From JAXHUH01 sp034211175 (lineage in GTDB: Bacteria > Actinomycetota > Acidimicrobiia > Acidimicrobiales > CAIXPF01): a DNA stretch of 39,471 nt. This document shows, piece by piece, positions 16,202-28,132 of this stretch. Where the stretch lies: positions 1 to 39,471 of the forward strand of contig JAXHUH010000096.1 in assembly GCA_034211175.1 (NCBI GenBank), in the 5' to 3' direction. Each line of letters begins with the position of its first letter. The stretch's first letter is position 1. A program made the translations under genes and the position numbers. The notes under the pieces are model-generated. The model saw only the letters and a list, made by a program, of their open reading frames with translations, was not told the DNA's origin and ran no database searches.

Positions 16202-16904
16202 CACCCGCTTCGCCGGAGCCACCCGCGACCTCCGGCTCGAGGAGGCGGTAACCGCTGCCGATCACGGTCTCGATGGGCTGGGCCTCGTCGTCGACGGCCA
16301 GCTTCCGCCGCAACGTCCCGACCGTCACCCGCACGGTGTTCGTGAACGGGTCGGCGTTGGCGTCCCACACGTGCTCGAGCAGGTGCTCCTGGGACAGCAC
16401 CTCACCGGGGTGGGTCACGAAGTAGCGGAGCAGGGCGAACTCCTTGGCGGTCAGGTCCAGCTCGCGCTCGCCGCGCAGCGCCCGGTGGCGGCTGGTGTCG
16501 AGGCTGATGTCGCCCACCCGCAGGACGGCGTCGGACTGGCCGGTGTCGCGACGCAGCAGCATGCGGACCCGGGCGCTCAGCTCGGGGAACGCGAACGGCT
16601 TGACCAGGTAGTCGTCGGCGCCCCGGTCGAGCCCGGCGACCCGGTCCTCGATCGTGTCGCGGGCCGTGAGCATCAGCACCCGTGTGGCCGCGCCGGCGGT
16701 GCGGCGGATCTCGCGGCAGACGTCCATGCCGTCCACATCGGGCATGGTGAGGTCCAGCGACACGAGGTCGTACTGGTTGGTCGCCAGCACATCGATCGCC
16801 TCCCGGCCGCCGTACACCACGTCGACCGCGTAGCCTTCGCGACGCAGGCCGCGGCCGACGGCGTCGGCGAGGTCGGGTTCGTCGTCCACCACGAGTACCC
16901 GCAT
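16185..16904 (-). CDS. OmpR/PhoB-family response regulator
   Basis: A 239-residue regulator with a receiver domain (1-118) holding the acidic pair Asp7-Asp8, phospho-acceptor Asp51 in SLDLTMPD, a conserved Thr in MLTARD and Lys in YLVKPF. A winged-helix DNA-binding domain follows (about 128-225) with LTAKEFALLRYFVTHPGEVLS, DANADPFTNTVRVTVGTLRRKL and the final IGSGYRL. The ATG at 16904 starts MRVLVVDDEPDLAD; longer upstream frames are not supported. It overlaps the kinase start and begins the operon. A TACCTT box lies 7 bases before the ATG, so the mRNA may be leaderless. Confidence 0.95.
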   Translation of the reverse strand: MRVLVVDDEPDLADAVGRGLRREGYAVDVVYGGREAIDVLATNQYDLVSLDLTMPDVDGMDVCREIRRTAGAATRVLMLTARDTIEDRVAGLDRGADDYLVKPFAFPELSARVRMLLRRDTGQSDAVLRVGDISLDTSRHRALRGERELDLTAKEFALLRYFVTHPGEVLSQEHLLEHVWDANADPFTNTVRVTVGTLRRKLAVDDEAQPIETVIGSGYRLLEPEVAGGSGEAGDDGPS

Positions 16905-16911
16905 GCACGAG

Positions 16912-16917
16912 AAGGTA
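16912..16917 (-). promoter_or_regulatory. Predicted leaderless -10 box of the two-component operon
   Basis: TACCTT on the minus strand fits TANNNT and lies 7 bases upstream of the response-regulator ATG. No Shine-Dalgarno sequence is present. No clear -35 is seen. Confidence 0.4.
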
Positions 16918-17141
16918 TCCGGTCGAGCATCCGTACCTCGGGCGGTCGTCCCAACCCACGGGACATCGGCTGACGCCCGATCACCCGACGGACGCCCACC
17001 ACCGCGGACACCGAGAACCCGCAACGGTCTTTATCTTGGTCTTCGGACCGGCGTGCTTCGGTGAACGCACAACCCCGAGCCGCCGCGGCCCCACGGACCC
17101 CGCCGCCGCGCCGCCGAACGACGAAGGATCACCCCGACCCC

Positions 17142-18224
17142 ATGCAACCGCCGCAGTCCGAAGAGGCCGCCCGCCTCGAATCCGCGCTGTTCGAGGTCAA
17201 GAAGGTCATCGTCGGCCAGGACCGCGTGATCGAGCGCCTCTTCGTGTCGCTCCTCGCCGGCGGGCACTGCCTGCTCGAGGGAGTGCCGGGCCTGGCCAAG
17301 ACCCTGGCGATGGAGACGCTGGCCGTCGCGTGCGGCGGCACGTTCGCACGGATCCAGTTCACTCCCGACCTGTTGCCGTCCGACATCGTCGGCACCCGCA
17401 TCTACCGGATGTCGAGCGAGCAGTTCGACGTCGAGCTCGGGCCGGTGTTCGCCAACTTCGTGCTGGCGGACGAGATCAACCGGGCCCCGGCCAAGGTCCA
17501 GTCCGCGCTGCTCGAGGTCATGGCCGAGCACCACGTCTCCATCGGGGGCCAGACCCATCCGATGCCCGAGCCGTTCCTCGTGCTCGCCACGCAGAACCCC
17601 ATCGAGTCCGAGGGCGTCTACCCGCTCCCCGAGGCCCAGCGCGACCGCTTCCTCATGAAGATCCTGGTCGACTACCCGACGCCGGCCGAGGAGATCGAGA
17701 TCGTCTACCGGGTCGGCGTCGACCGTCCCGCGCCCCGCAGGGTGTTCGAACCGGGCGAGCTCGAGGCGCTGCAGCGCCGGGCCCGCGAGATGTTCGTCGA
17801 CCGCGGCGTCGTCGAGTACGCGGTCAACGTCGTGGGCGCCACCCGCCGACCGGCCGAGCACGGCCTCGCCGAGCTCGACGAGCTGCTCGACTACGGCGCG
17901 TCCCCCCGGGCGAGCCTCGGTCTCGTCGCCGCCGGGCGTGCGCTCGCCATGATGCGGGGCCGTACCTACGTGCTGCCCCAGGACGTGTTCGACGTGGCGC
18001 CCGACATCCTGCGCCACCGCATCGTGCCGTCCTACGAGGCGTTGGCCCAGGGCCGCACCGTCGAGCAGATCCTCGCCCGGGTGCTGTCGACCGTTCCGGC
18101 GCCGCGCATCGCGCCGTCCCAGAGCGCGGAGGCGTACGACTCGCGCCAGGGCGGCGTCGCCCACGGTGATCCCAGCCTCGGCGCCCCGACGCCCCGAGCC
18201 TGGGAGCAGGGCGCCGCCTCGTGA
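17142..18224 (+). CDS. MoxR-family AAA+ ATPase
   Basis: A 360-residue MoxR ATPase. It has Walker A GVPGLAKT (47-54), TPDLLPSDIVGTRIY, Walker B FVLADE (106-111), INRAPAKVQSALLEVMAE, sensor 1 ATQNPIE, and EAQRDRFLMK. The lid domain follows and ends in a low-complexity tail (about 325-360). MoxR proteins act as chaperones that insert cofactors or remodel partners with DUF58 and von Willebrand A proteins, the two genes that follow. The ATG at 17142 has a weak AAGGAT 12 bases upstream; a GTG at 17061 would add 27 residues without homology. A TATCTT box (17032-17037) is a possible -10. Confidence 0.95.
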   Translation: MQPPQSEEAARLESALFEVKKVIVGQDRVIERLFVSLLAGGHCLLEGVPGLAKTLAMETLAVACGGTFARIQFTPDLLPSDIVGTRIYRMSSEQFDVELGPVFANFVLADEINRAPAKVQSALLEVMAEHHVSIGGQTHPMPEPFLVLATQNPIESEGVYPLPEAQRDRFLMKILVDYPTPAEEIEIVYRVGVDRPAPRRVFEPGELEALQRRAREMFVDRGVVEYAVNVVGATRRPAEHGLAELDELLDYGASPRASLGLVAAGRALAMMRGRTYVLPQDVFDVAPDILRHRIVPSYEALAQGRTVEQILARVLSTVPAPRIAPSQSAEAYDSRQGGVAHGDPSLGAPTPRAWEQGAAS

Positions 18225-19165
18225 CCGCCGAGGACCGCAACGTCCACTCGCTCTTCTCGGACGCGCGTGCCGACGAGGTGCTCCGCCGGCTCGAGCTGAC
18301 CGTCAACCGGCGACTCGACGGCTACCTCCACGGCGACCACCGGGGCCTCGTGCCCGGTCACGGCTCCGAGCCGGGTGACACCCGCTCCTACCAGCCCGGC
18401 GACGACGTCCGCCGCATCGACTGGAACGTCACCGCCCGCACCAGCGAGCCCCACCTCCGCGAGACGATCGCCGACCGCGAGCTCGAGACCTGGGCGTTCG
18501 TCGACCTCTCCCCCAGCATCCACTTCGGCACCGCCGGCTGCGAGAAGCGCGAGCTGGTCCTCGCGTCGTTCGCCGCCGTCGGGTTCCTGACCGCCCGGGC
18601 CGGCAACCGCCTCGGCGTCGTCCACACCGACGGCTCGTCGACCTCGGTCCACCCGGCGCGCGGCGGGCGCATGCACCTGCTCGCCGCGCTCCGTCGGCTC
18701 ATCGAGGTCCACGCCCCCGACACCGCGACCGAGGAGCGGACCGACCTGAGTGACGGGCTGCGCCAGCTCCGCACCCTCGCCCGCCGCCGGGGCCTCGTCG
18801 TCGTGCTCTCCGACTTCCTGGCCGACGGCTGGGAGCAGGCCCTCGGGGCGCTCGGGGTGCGTCACGAGCTGCTCGCCGTCGAGGTCGTCGACCCCCGGGA
18901 GCTCGAGCTCCCCTCCGTCGGGGTGCTGACCCTGGTCGACCCGGAGACCGGGCGCCGGCGCGAGGTGCAGACCTCCGACCGCGCGCTGCGGGCGCGCTAC
19001 GCCGAGGCCGCCGCCGACCAGCGCGAGGCCATCGCCTCGGCCATCCGCGGCGCCGGGGCCGACCACCTCGTGCTGCGCACCGATCGAGACTGGCTCGGCG
19101 ACCTCGTCCACCTGGTCGACGTGCGCCGCCGCCGTGCCGAACGACCCCGCACACCCCAGCGGTGA
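18221..19165 (+). CDS. DUF58-domain protein
   Basis: A 314-residue DUF58 protein, the standard partner of MoxR. The signature GDTRSYQPGDDVRRIDWNVTART (split by position about 51-73) is complete, followed by EPHLRETIADRELETWAFVDLSPSI, which begins a vWA-like fold with a degenerate metal site, and LVVVLSDFLADGWEQAL. No membrane helix is seen. The GTG start overlaps the moxR stop as GTGA, so translation is coupled. Together with the next gene it forms a minimal three-gene MoxR-DUF58-VWA operon. The substrate is unknown. Confidence 0.93.
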   Translation: MTAEDRNVHSLFSDARADEVLRRLELTVNRRLDGYLHGDHRGLVPGHGSEPGDTRSYQPGDDVRRIDWNVTARTSEPHLRETIADRELETWAFVDLSPSIHFGTAGCEKRELVLASFAAVGFLTARAGNRLGVVHTDGSSTSVHPARGGRMHLLAALRRLIEVHAPDTATEERTDLSDGLRQLRTLARRRGLVVVLSDFLADGWEQALGALGVRHELLAVEVVDPRELELPSVGVLTLVDPETGRRREVQTSDRALRARYAEAAADQREAIASAIRGAGADHLVLRTDRDWLGDLVHLVDVRRRRAERPRTPQR

Positions 19166-19178
19166 GGAACGACCGACG

Positions 19179-20135
19179 ATGACCCTCCTCTCCCCCGGCT
19201 GGCTCGTGCTCCTGGTGCCCGTCGCCGCCCTCGCCGCCGGCTACGCGGTGATGCAGCTGCGGCGCTCGAAGGTGTACGCGGTCCGGTTCACGAACATGGC
19301 GCTGCTCGACTCGATCGCACCGCAGCGCCCCGCGTGGCGCCGCCACGTGCCCGCAGCGCTGTTCCTGCTGGCCGCCGTCGCGCTCGTCGTGGCCGCGGCC
19401 CGTCCGGCCCGGGACGTCGAGGTGCCCAAGGAGCGGGCGACGGTCGTGCTCGCCATCGACACGTCGCTCTCGATGATGGCGACCGACGTCGAGCCGAGCC
19501 GGATCGACGCGGCCAAGGAGGCGGCGATCGACTTCCTCGACGACCTGCCGCCGAAGATCAACGTCGGGCTGGTCAGCTTCAACGGGATCGCCTACGTGAA
19601 CGTGGCCCCGACGACCGACCGGGTGCTGGTCGCCAACGCCATCGCCGACCTCGAGCTCGGCGAGTCCACCGCGATCGGCGACGCCATCTTCGCCGGGCTC
19701 GAGGCCATCCAGTCGGTCCCGGTCGAGGACGGCGAGGAGATCGCGCCGGCCCGGATCGTGCTGATGTCGGACGGCGAGACGACGGTCGGGCGGCCCGACG
19801 CCATGGCCACGGCAGCCGCCAACGACGTGTCGGTGCCGGTGTCGACCATCGCGTTCGGGACCGCCGACGGCGAGATCACGATCGAGGGCGAGGTCGCCCC
19901 CATCCCCGTGCCGGTCAACTCGGTCGCCCTGCGCGCCATCGCCGAGACCACCAGCGGGTCGTTCTTCACCGCCGACACCGCGGACGAGCTCAGCCGGGTC
20001 TACGCCGACATCGGCTCGGCCATCGGCTACGACGTCGAGAGCCGCGAGATCACCGGCTGGTTCATCGGGATCGCGCTGGTCTCAATGCTGGCGGCCGGCG
20101 GCTTCAGCCTGCTCTGGTTCTCCCGGCTCCCGTAG
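19179..20135 (+). CDS. von Willebrand factor A-domain membrane protein (BatA-like)
   Basis: A 318-residue protein with an N-terminal BatA-like region: membrane helix (about 6-24), a short basic loop, a second helix (about 57-75), then a vWA domain (about 85-280), and a C-terminal helix (about 292-312). The MIDAS site is intact: AIDTSLS (Asp94, Ser96, Ser98), STAIGDAI with the Thr, and VLMSDGETT with the Asp. The vWA domain should face outside and bind a partner through a metal ion. The ATG lies 13 bases past the DUF58 stop and has GAGGAA upstream. It closes the MoxR operon; no BatB, BatC or TPR partner follows. Confidence 0.93.
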   Translation: MTLLSPGWLVLLVPVAALAAGYAVMQLRRSKVYAVRFTNMALLDSIAPQRPAWRRHVPAALFLLAAVALVVAAARPARDVEVPKERATVVLAIDTSLSMMATDVEPSRIDAAKEAAIDFLDDLPPKINVGLVSFNGIAYVNVAPTTDRVLVANAIADLELGESTAIGDAIFAGLEAIQSVPVEDGEEIAPARIVLMSDGETTVGRPDAMATAAANDVSVPVSTIAFGTADGEITIEGEVAPIPVPVNSVALRAIAETTSGSFFTADTADELSRVYADIGSAIGYDVESREITGWFIGIALVSMLAAGGFSLLWFSRLP

Positions 20136-20160
20136 CCCTGGTGCCGAACATCGTGTGGCC

Positions 20161-20835
20161 TCACTCATCGCACTCCGGCACCTCGCCGTTGTGGCCAACG
20201 GGGTCCGTGTACCCGGCGTAGATCCAACCCGTGTGCACCGCCGCGGGTTCGGACTCCAAGTACTCGTTGGTGGCCTCGTCCGAGGGCCAGCGCACCCTGT
20301 ACCACATCGGACCGGTCCCCAGCGCCGGGTCCGGGTTGAAGCTGGTCGTCGTTCGGCACTCCACCCACGCAGTACCGCGGTCCACAATGGCACCCACGGT
20401 CACACCGTCCTTCACCGCGCTCGAGCGCACCTTCAGACCGACGGATTCGGTTCTGTAGACGATGAAGGGCCATGGGCCGCCGGGGATCACGTCCTGGGGA
20501 TCAGCGTCATAGGCCTCCGCCTCGAGCTCAGCGTCCGACATGGCTCCCGCTTCCTGGAGCGAGACACCAAGCTGACAGACCAGTTCGTTTCCGTCACCGG
20601 CGACGTTGCCGCACGTCTGCCGCGTACCGTCCTCTGAGCCGTCGAAGAGCATCACCACGACGGCGAGTACACCGGCGACAGCAGCAACCACCCCGGCGAC
20701 GATCCCGATCGTCCGGCCGCCCAGATCGCCGCGAGGCGTCGCGCCCGACTCCGACCGTCCGCTTCGACCAGCGACGGACTCGCCCACACCGACCGAGCCA
20801 CCGCTCTCGGGACTGCTCATGTCCTCTGACCGCAT
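20161..20835 (-). CDS. Membrane-anchored protein with SH3-like extracellular domain
   Basis: A 224-residue protein. Residues 1-40 are Ser/Gly/Glu-rich, 42-64 a membrane helix (IGIVAGVVAAVAGVLAVVVMLF), and the rest extracellular. The C-terminal part (about 125-224) looks like a bacterial SH3 domain: SVGLKVRSSAVKDG, VDRGTAWVECRTT, WYRVRWP and GWIYAGYTDP. Several Cys (in RQTCGN, LVCQLG, VECRTT, PECDE) may form disulfides. Such domains often bind cell wall. The ATG at 20835 has AGGAGGG about 6 bases upstream; a longer frame to 20877 lacks support. It converges with the VWA gene and is divergent from the HTH/repeat gene. Function is unknown. Confidence 0.7.
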   Translation of the reverse strand: MRSEDMSSPESGGSVGVGESVAGRSGRSESGATPRGDLGGRTIGIVAGVVAAVAGVLAVVVMLFDGSEDGTRQTCGNVAGDGNELVCQLGVSLQEAGAMSDAELEAEAYDADPQDVIPGGPWPFIVYRTESVGLKVRSSAVKDGVTVGAIVDRGTAWVECRTTTSFNPDPALGTGPMWYRVRWPSDEATNEYLESEPAAVHTGWIYAGYTDPVGHNGEVPECDE

Positions 20836-20994
20836 CCTCCACCCTCCTGACAACGAACACCAGCAGCGGGGGACCAAGCGATCGCCGCCGCAACGCCATC
20901 CTCGGCGTTACCCGGACGGGGTCAATCGACCAGAGAACCACGTACGTCCGCTGGTATCGTTCCAACGTTCCTGCTTCTGCATGACGGGGACGAC

Positions 20995-22752
20995 GTGCGC
21001 AAGGGCTCAAGAACTGAAGCGCTTGACAGAGCGCCGCTGAGCCGGCCCGACGAGAGGGTCCGGTTCGTGCTCGTCGCGCAGATCGACGCCTCTGATCACA
21101 CGCAGAAGGAAATCGCCAGCTCGACCGGGATCGGTGAAGCGCGCCTGTCGGAACTGCTGAGGCGTGGTGACCTGCTGGAGCCCGGCAACTTCGAGCTCCT
21201 GGGGAAGATCGAGTCGGTACTCGGCACCCGTGTCGTCTCCCGGTTCGCCGAGCGAGTCCGCCACCCTGCGACGGCCGAGCATCGAGACATCCTCGCCGAC
21301 GAGAAGTGGTGGAGCGACCTCAGATCAACGACATTTGATAGTCCGGTCTCCGTGGTGATGGCGGGCCACGCCCTTCTCGCGGCGAGGGGTCAGCACGAGC
21401 CGGATGCCATTGCACAGCTTTCCGAGCGCACGAGCCGCCGTCACCTTGCGTTCGGACTGTGCCGAGTTGCAAGCGGACCGTTCGGTCACGCCTTGGAGGC
21501 AATGACTCTCCTCGCCCGTCTCGCTCCCGAGCTCGGCGATGAGATGTGCTACTTCATGAAGCACTCGCCGCTGGGTGGCTGGGTAGCGAGAGCCGCCGAC
21601 CGAGCGCTCCGACTCTACCCCGATGACCAAGATCTATACTACAAGATCGCGACAACGTCCCGCGAGATGGTCATCGACCCTCTCGACCCTGCCCGATTGA
21701 TCTACCCATTGCTACTCAGGCGCAGAGTCGTTCTACACGGACGGCATCATTCAGAAAGTCAAATACCGCGAGACCTCATCCGGCACTTCACCGAGATCGC
21801 CTTGTCAAGCACCTTCCCGAGCAGATGGCGCCGCTTCTCACTCTGGATCCTCGCCGAGTTCCTTCACCAGCCACTCCCAGGCAACGGCCAACACCTCGTC
21901 GACCTCGCGTCGTTCAAGACACTCGTCGAGGAGTGCGCCACGGATCGCGATCTGAGCGACATAACCTCGGTGTTCGAGAACGGTCCCGCTGGTCCCGTCG
22001 AGACGTGGGAGCTGCCTCAAGACGACCTCTACCGCTTCGACACAAGAGATATGGCGGGCCACTTCTCCTGGCACCTCGACGCACAGACCGACCAATGGAT
22101 GGCACTCCACCTTGACAGACTACTCAATGGCAGGTCACGACCATCACGCTGGCGACAAGCCGGCAGTTCTCGACTAATGATCCGCCTGCACGACTCGCTC
22201 AGAGAGCTGATTTCACATCCAGGATTCGTTCGCGTGCAGTCGGCAGTCGAGATGTTGCTGACGGCCGGCCCAGCTATCGTTGCACCGACAAGCCAGACAC
22301 TCACCGAGATGGCCGAGTCCGTGATCTACCAACCGGATGTCTCACCTGGACCGGTCGACAACGTCATCTATGCTATTGGAGCACTCCGTGCAGGCTGGCG
22401 AAGCCCGAGCACACGCTACGATCCAGCGCCATGGCTCAGTGCACACGGACTGAAGTTCCCGTTGGCCGAGCATCGAGCGAGTGCGATGTGGAGCATTGGC
22501 GACACATGGACCGGCAGAACCGCCCCGCGAGACATGTCATCGACACTCGAGCGTGCAATGAATGACGAATCGCCGATGGTACGCCGTGCCGCACTCCATA
22601 CATGCGCTTCGCTCGAGCCATCCGGGCTGGAACGGCTCGTGACCGGCGCAGCAGATGACGGCGATCCCAGAACAAGCAGATTTGCCCGATGGTGCATGCT
22701 CGTCTGGGACGCACGATCGCTCTCGATGCCACCCGTCGACTTCACGTCGTAG
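20995..22752 (+). CDS. Large HTH plus helical-repeat protein of unknown function
   Basis: A 585-residue protein I cannot assign to a named family. Residues 36-57 (TQKEIASSTGIGEARLSELL) fit a helix-turn-helix of phage-repressor (XRE) type. The rest (about 90-585) is predicted mostly helical without a P-loop, nuclease or protease motif that I can see. Near the end, DESPMVRRAALHTCASL is typical of a HEAT-like repeat, and the spacing of similar helices suggests an alpha-solenoid. Base use differs from the neighbours: it is less GC-rich and uses AGA, CTA, ATA and TTT codons rare elsewhere here, which suggests transfer. The GTG start follows GGGGA by 4 bases. TATCGT (20955-20960) is a good -10. It ends 14 bp from the smc stop. 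Confidence 0.75.
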   Translation: MRKGSRTEALDRAPLSRPDERVRFVLVAQIDASDHTQKEIASSTGIGEARLSELLRRGDLLEPGNFELLGKIESVLGTRVVSRFAERVRHPATAEHRDILADEKWWSDLRSTTFDSPVSVVMAGHALLAARGQHEPDAIAQLSERTSRRHLAFGLCRVASGPFGHALEAMTLLARLAPELGDEMCYFMKHSPLGGWVARAADRALRLYPDDQDLYYKIATTSREMVIDPLDPARLIYPLLLRRRVVLHGRHHSESQIPRDLIRHFTEIALSSTFPSRWRRFSLWILAEFLHQPLPGNGQHLVDLASFKTLVEECATDRDLSDITSVFENGPAGPVETWELPQDDLYRFDTRDMAGHFSWHLDAQTDQWMALHLDRLLNGRSRPSRWRQAGSSRLMIRLHDSLRELISHPGFVRVQSAVEMLLTAGPAIVAPTSQTLTEMAESVIYQPDVSPGPVDNVIYAIGALRAGWRSPSTRYDPAPWLSAHGLKFPLAEHRASAMWSIGDTWTGRTAPRDMSSTLERAMNDESPMVRRAALHTCASLEPSGLERLVTGAADDGDPRTSRFARWCMLVWDARSLSMPPVDFTS

Positions 22753-22766
22753 CCGAGGACACGAGG

Positions 22767-26270
<3,504 letters not shown>

Positions 26271-26297
26271 GGGCCCTCCCGATGCGGCCGGCTCACG

Positions 26298-26322
26298 CCA
26301 CGGAGGGCAGCGCCATCCGTGG
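26298..26322 (-). promoter_or_regulatory. Hairpin in the smc leader
   Basis: CCACGGA (26298-26304) pairs with TCCGTGG (26316-26322), and a short GGC/GCC stem can form inside the 11-base loop. It lies 28 bases upstream of the smc start in the 178-bp mutM-smc gap, which holds no gene. Its role is unknown; it could be the end of the mutM transcript. Confidence 0.35.
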
Positions 26323-26448
26323 GATCACCGGGCCGGATCGCCGCCGCGACGCCGGTCGACACCGACCTGTCCGTACCGATGATGACACGCGGCCACCGGC
26401 GCGCGGCGCAGGCCCGCGGCCCACCGCACCCGGCGCGGTCGTGGGTGA

Positions 26449-27279
26449 TCAGACCTGGTAGTCCGTGAAGTAGGTCCAGCTGCCATCGACCTTCGCGCGC
26501 TGGACGAGCGTGCGCCCGTTCGCGGAGCGCTGGCCGTCGCGCCCGTAGACCCCCAGGTACTCCTGGTAGCCGCCGGGCTCGCCGGCCAGGTTCACGAACG
26601 GCGACGACTCGATGGACGTGCCGCCGTGCTTCACGGCGTCGTGGATCGTCTCGACGATCGCCCGGTAGAGGCGGCGGATCTCCTGCGCCGACAGCGTGTC
26701 CGGCGTGCGGTCGTGGCGAAGGAGCGCCGAGTGGAGGATCTCGTCGGCGTAGATGTCGCCGAGCCCGACGACGAAGGAGTCGTCGCGCAGCAGCGACCGC
26801 AGCGTCTCGCGCCGCGCCCGGAGCATGACCGCGAAGTTGGTCCAGCTCAGCGGCTGGTCGAACAGGTCGGCGCCGAGCGTCGTCAGCTCGGGGTGCAGCG
26901 ACAGGAGCCGCTCCTCGTCGGCGAGGAACACCCGCGTCCCGTCGACGCCCGAGATGCGCAGCTGGCCGCCCTGGGTGAACGTCACGATGACGGACGTGCC
27001 CTCGGCGACCTCGTCCTTGTTGGCCGCCCGACGCAGCGCGCCGCCGGCCGACAGGTCGACCACCAGCATGTCGGCGCCGTCGAGGATGAGGCACAGGAGC
27101 AGGCCGCGTCGCTTGGACCCGCTCACCTTGGCGCCCTCGAGCCGCTTCACGAGGCCCGGGCCGTCGATGCCCTCGGCCAACGGCCCGTCGTCGAGCACCT
27201 CGACGGACTTCACCTTCTTGCCGACGACCTCGCGCTCGAGCTCGCGTCGTAGGGTCTCGATCTCGGGGAGCTCAGCCAT
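26449..27279 (-). CDS. MutM/Fpg-family protein lacking the catalytic Pro and zinc-finger cysteines
   Basis: A 276-residue protein of Fpg/Nei fold in the mutM position between rnc and smc. It starts MAELPEIETLRRELE, where active Fpg has MPELPE; the second codon is clearly GCT, so the catalytic N-terminal proline is absent while Glu3 is kept. The Lys of the KYLLL loop (Lys57 in E. coli) appears replaced: KRRGLLLCLIL. The helix-two-turn-helix reads GLGDIYADEILHSALL, with Asp for the usual Asn. The end, VYGRDGQRSANGR through WTYFTDYQV, matches the zinc-finger region but all four Cys are replaced. It may bind DNA without glycosylase activity, or act differently. The ATG overlaps the rnc end by 8 bases. 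Confidence 0.88.
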   Translation of the reverse strand: MAELPEIETLRRELEREVVGKKVKSVEVLDDGPLAEGIDGPGLVKRLEGAKVSGSKRRGLLLCLILDGADMLVVDLSAGGALRRAANKDEVAEGTSVIVTFTQGGQLRISGVDGTRVFLADEERLLSLHPELTTLGADLFDQPLSWTNFAVMLRARRETLRSLLRDDSFVVGLGDIYADEILHSALLRHDRTPDTLSAQEIRRLYRAIVETIHDAVKHGGTSIESSPFVNLAGEPGGYQEYLGVYGRDGQRSANGRTLVQRAKVDGSWTYFTDYQV

Positions 27280-28132
27280 CGGTCGTCTTCTCCGCGTCCT
27301 GTCTCGTGGTGGCCGGCACGGCCTCGTTGCCCGCACCCGGGTGGGCGGCGCCGGCAGTGTGGTTGTCATCGTTCGGGGAGGTGACGGCACCGTCGCCGCC
27401 GGCCTCGTCGCCGAGCGCACCGGCGCGTTCGAGCCCGACCCATGCCGAGCGCGCCGCAGCCTGCTGCGCCTGCTTCTTCGATCGGCCCTCGCCGCTGCCG
27501 AGCGCCTCGCCGTCCACGACGACCGTGGCGAAGAACCGCTTGGCGTGGTCGGGGCCCTCGTCGACGATCTCGTAGGAGGGCAGGCTCTCGAAGCGCCGAG
27601 CCGCGACCTCCTGGAGCCGCGTCTTGTAGTCGGAGCCGCCCGGGCCCGATGCCGCGGCCGCGATGCGCGGGCCCAGCAGGTCGAGCACCGCGTTGGCGGT
27701 CGTGTCCCAGCCACCGTCGAGGTAGAGCGCGCCGATCACGGCCTCCATGGCGTCGGCCAGGATCGACGGCTTGGACCGACCACCGGTGATCTCCTCGCCC
27801 CGGCCCAACCGGAGGTGCTCGCCCAGGCCCAGCTCGGACGCCATCTCGGCGAGCGCCGCCGAGCTCACGACCGAGGCACGGACCTTGGCGAGGGCACCTT
27901 CGGGCAGGTCGGGGTACGAGTCGAAGACGTGGTCGGTGACGATGAGCCCGAGCACGGCGTCTCCCAGGAACTCCAGACGCTCGTTCGACTCGGATCCGTC
28001 GTGCTCGGCGCACCAGGACCGGTGGGTCAACGCCTGGATCAGGATGTCCCCATCGGAGAAGCGGTGCTCGAGGCGGCGGGCGAGATCGTCGGCGTCCGGC
28101 GCCCTGGCGCCCTCAGCCGACTCGTCCGACAA
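27272..28132 (-). CDS. rnc: Ribonuclease III
   Basis: RNase III cuts double-stranded RNA, including rRNA precursors. The 286-residue protein has the endonuclease domain with the signature ERLEFLGDAV (51-60) and the metal ligands around ADAMEAVIGALYLDGG, and a double-stranded RNA-binding domain (about 168-240) with DYKTRLQEVAARR and SKKQAQQAAARSAW. A Gly/Ala-rich tail of about 45 residues extends beyond the usual 240 or so. I use the TTG at 28132 (MSDESAEGA), 20 bases inside the acpP end; no Shine-Dalgarno is clear, so the true start may differ by a few codons. Confidence 0.95.
   Translation of the reverse strand: MSDESAEGARAPDADDLARRLEHRFSDGDILIQALTHRSWCAEHDGSESNERLEFLGDAVLGLIVTDHVFDSYPDLPEGALAKVRASVVSSAALAEMASELGLGEHLRLGRGEEITGGRSKPSILADAMEAVIGALYLDGGWDTTANAVLDLLGPRIAAAASGPGGSDYKTRLQEVAARRFESLPSYEIVDEGPDHAKRFFATVVVDGEALGSGEGRSKKQAQQAAARSAWVGLERAGALGDEAGGDGAVTSPNDDNHTAGAAHPGAGNEAVPATTRQDAEKTTDG

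Noticed and set aside
17061..17141. A 27-residue N-terminal extension of the MoxR protein from GTG 17061
   Set aside because: The extension is low-complexity Arg/Pro with no homology to MoxR, and the ATG at 17142 begins at the normal position.
20995..22752. The HTH/repeat gene as a phage repressor or integrase
   Set aside because: No integrase catalytic residues, att-like repeats or phage genes are near, and the long helical C-terminus does not match repressors.
26449..27279. The Cys-less MutM as a frameshifted or truncated pseudogene
   Set aside because: The frame is open over the full family length and aligns to the end; only specific residues are changed, so decay by frameshift is not seen.
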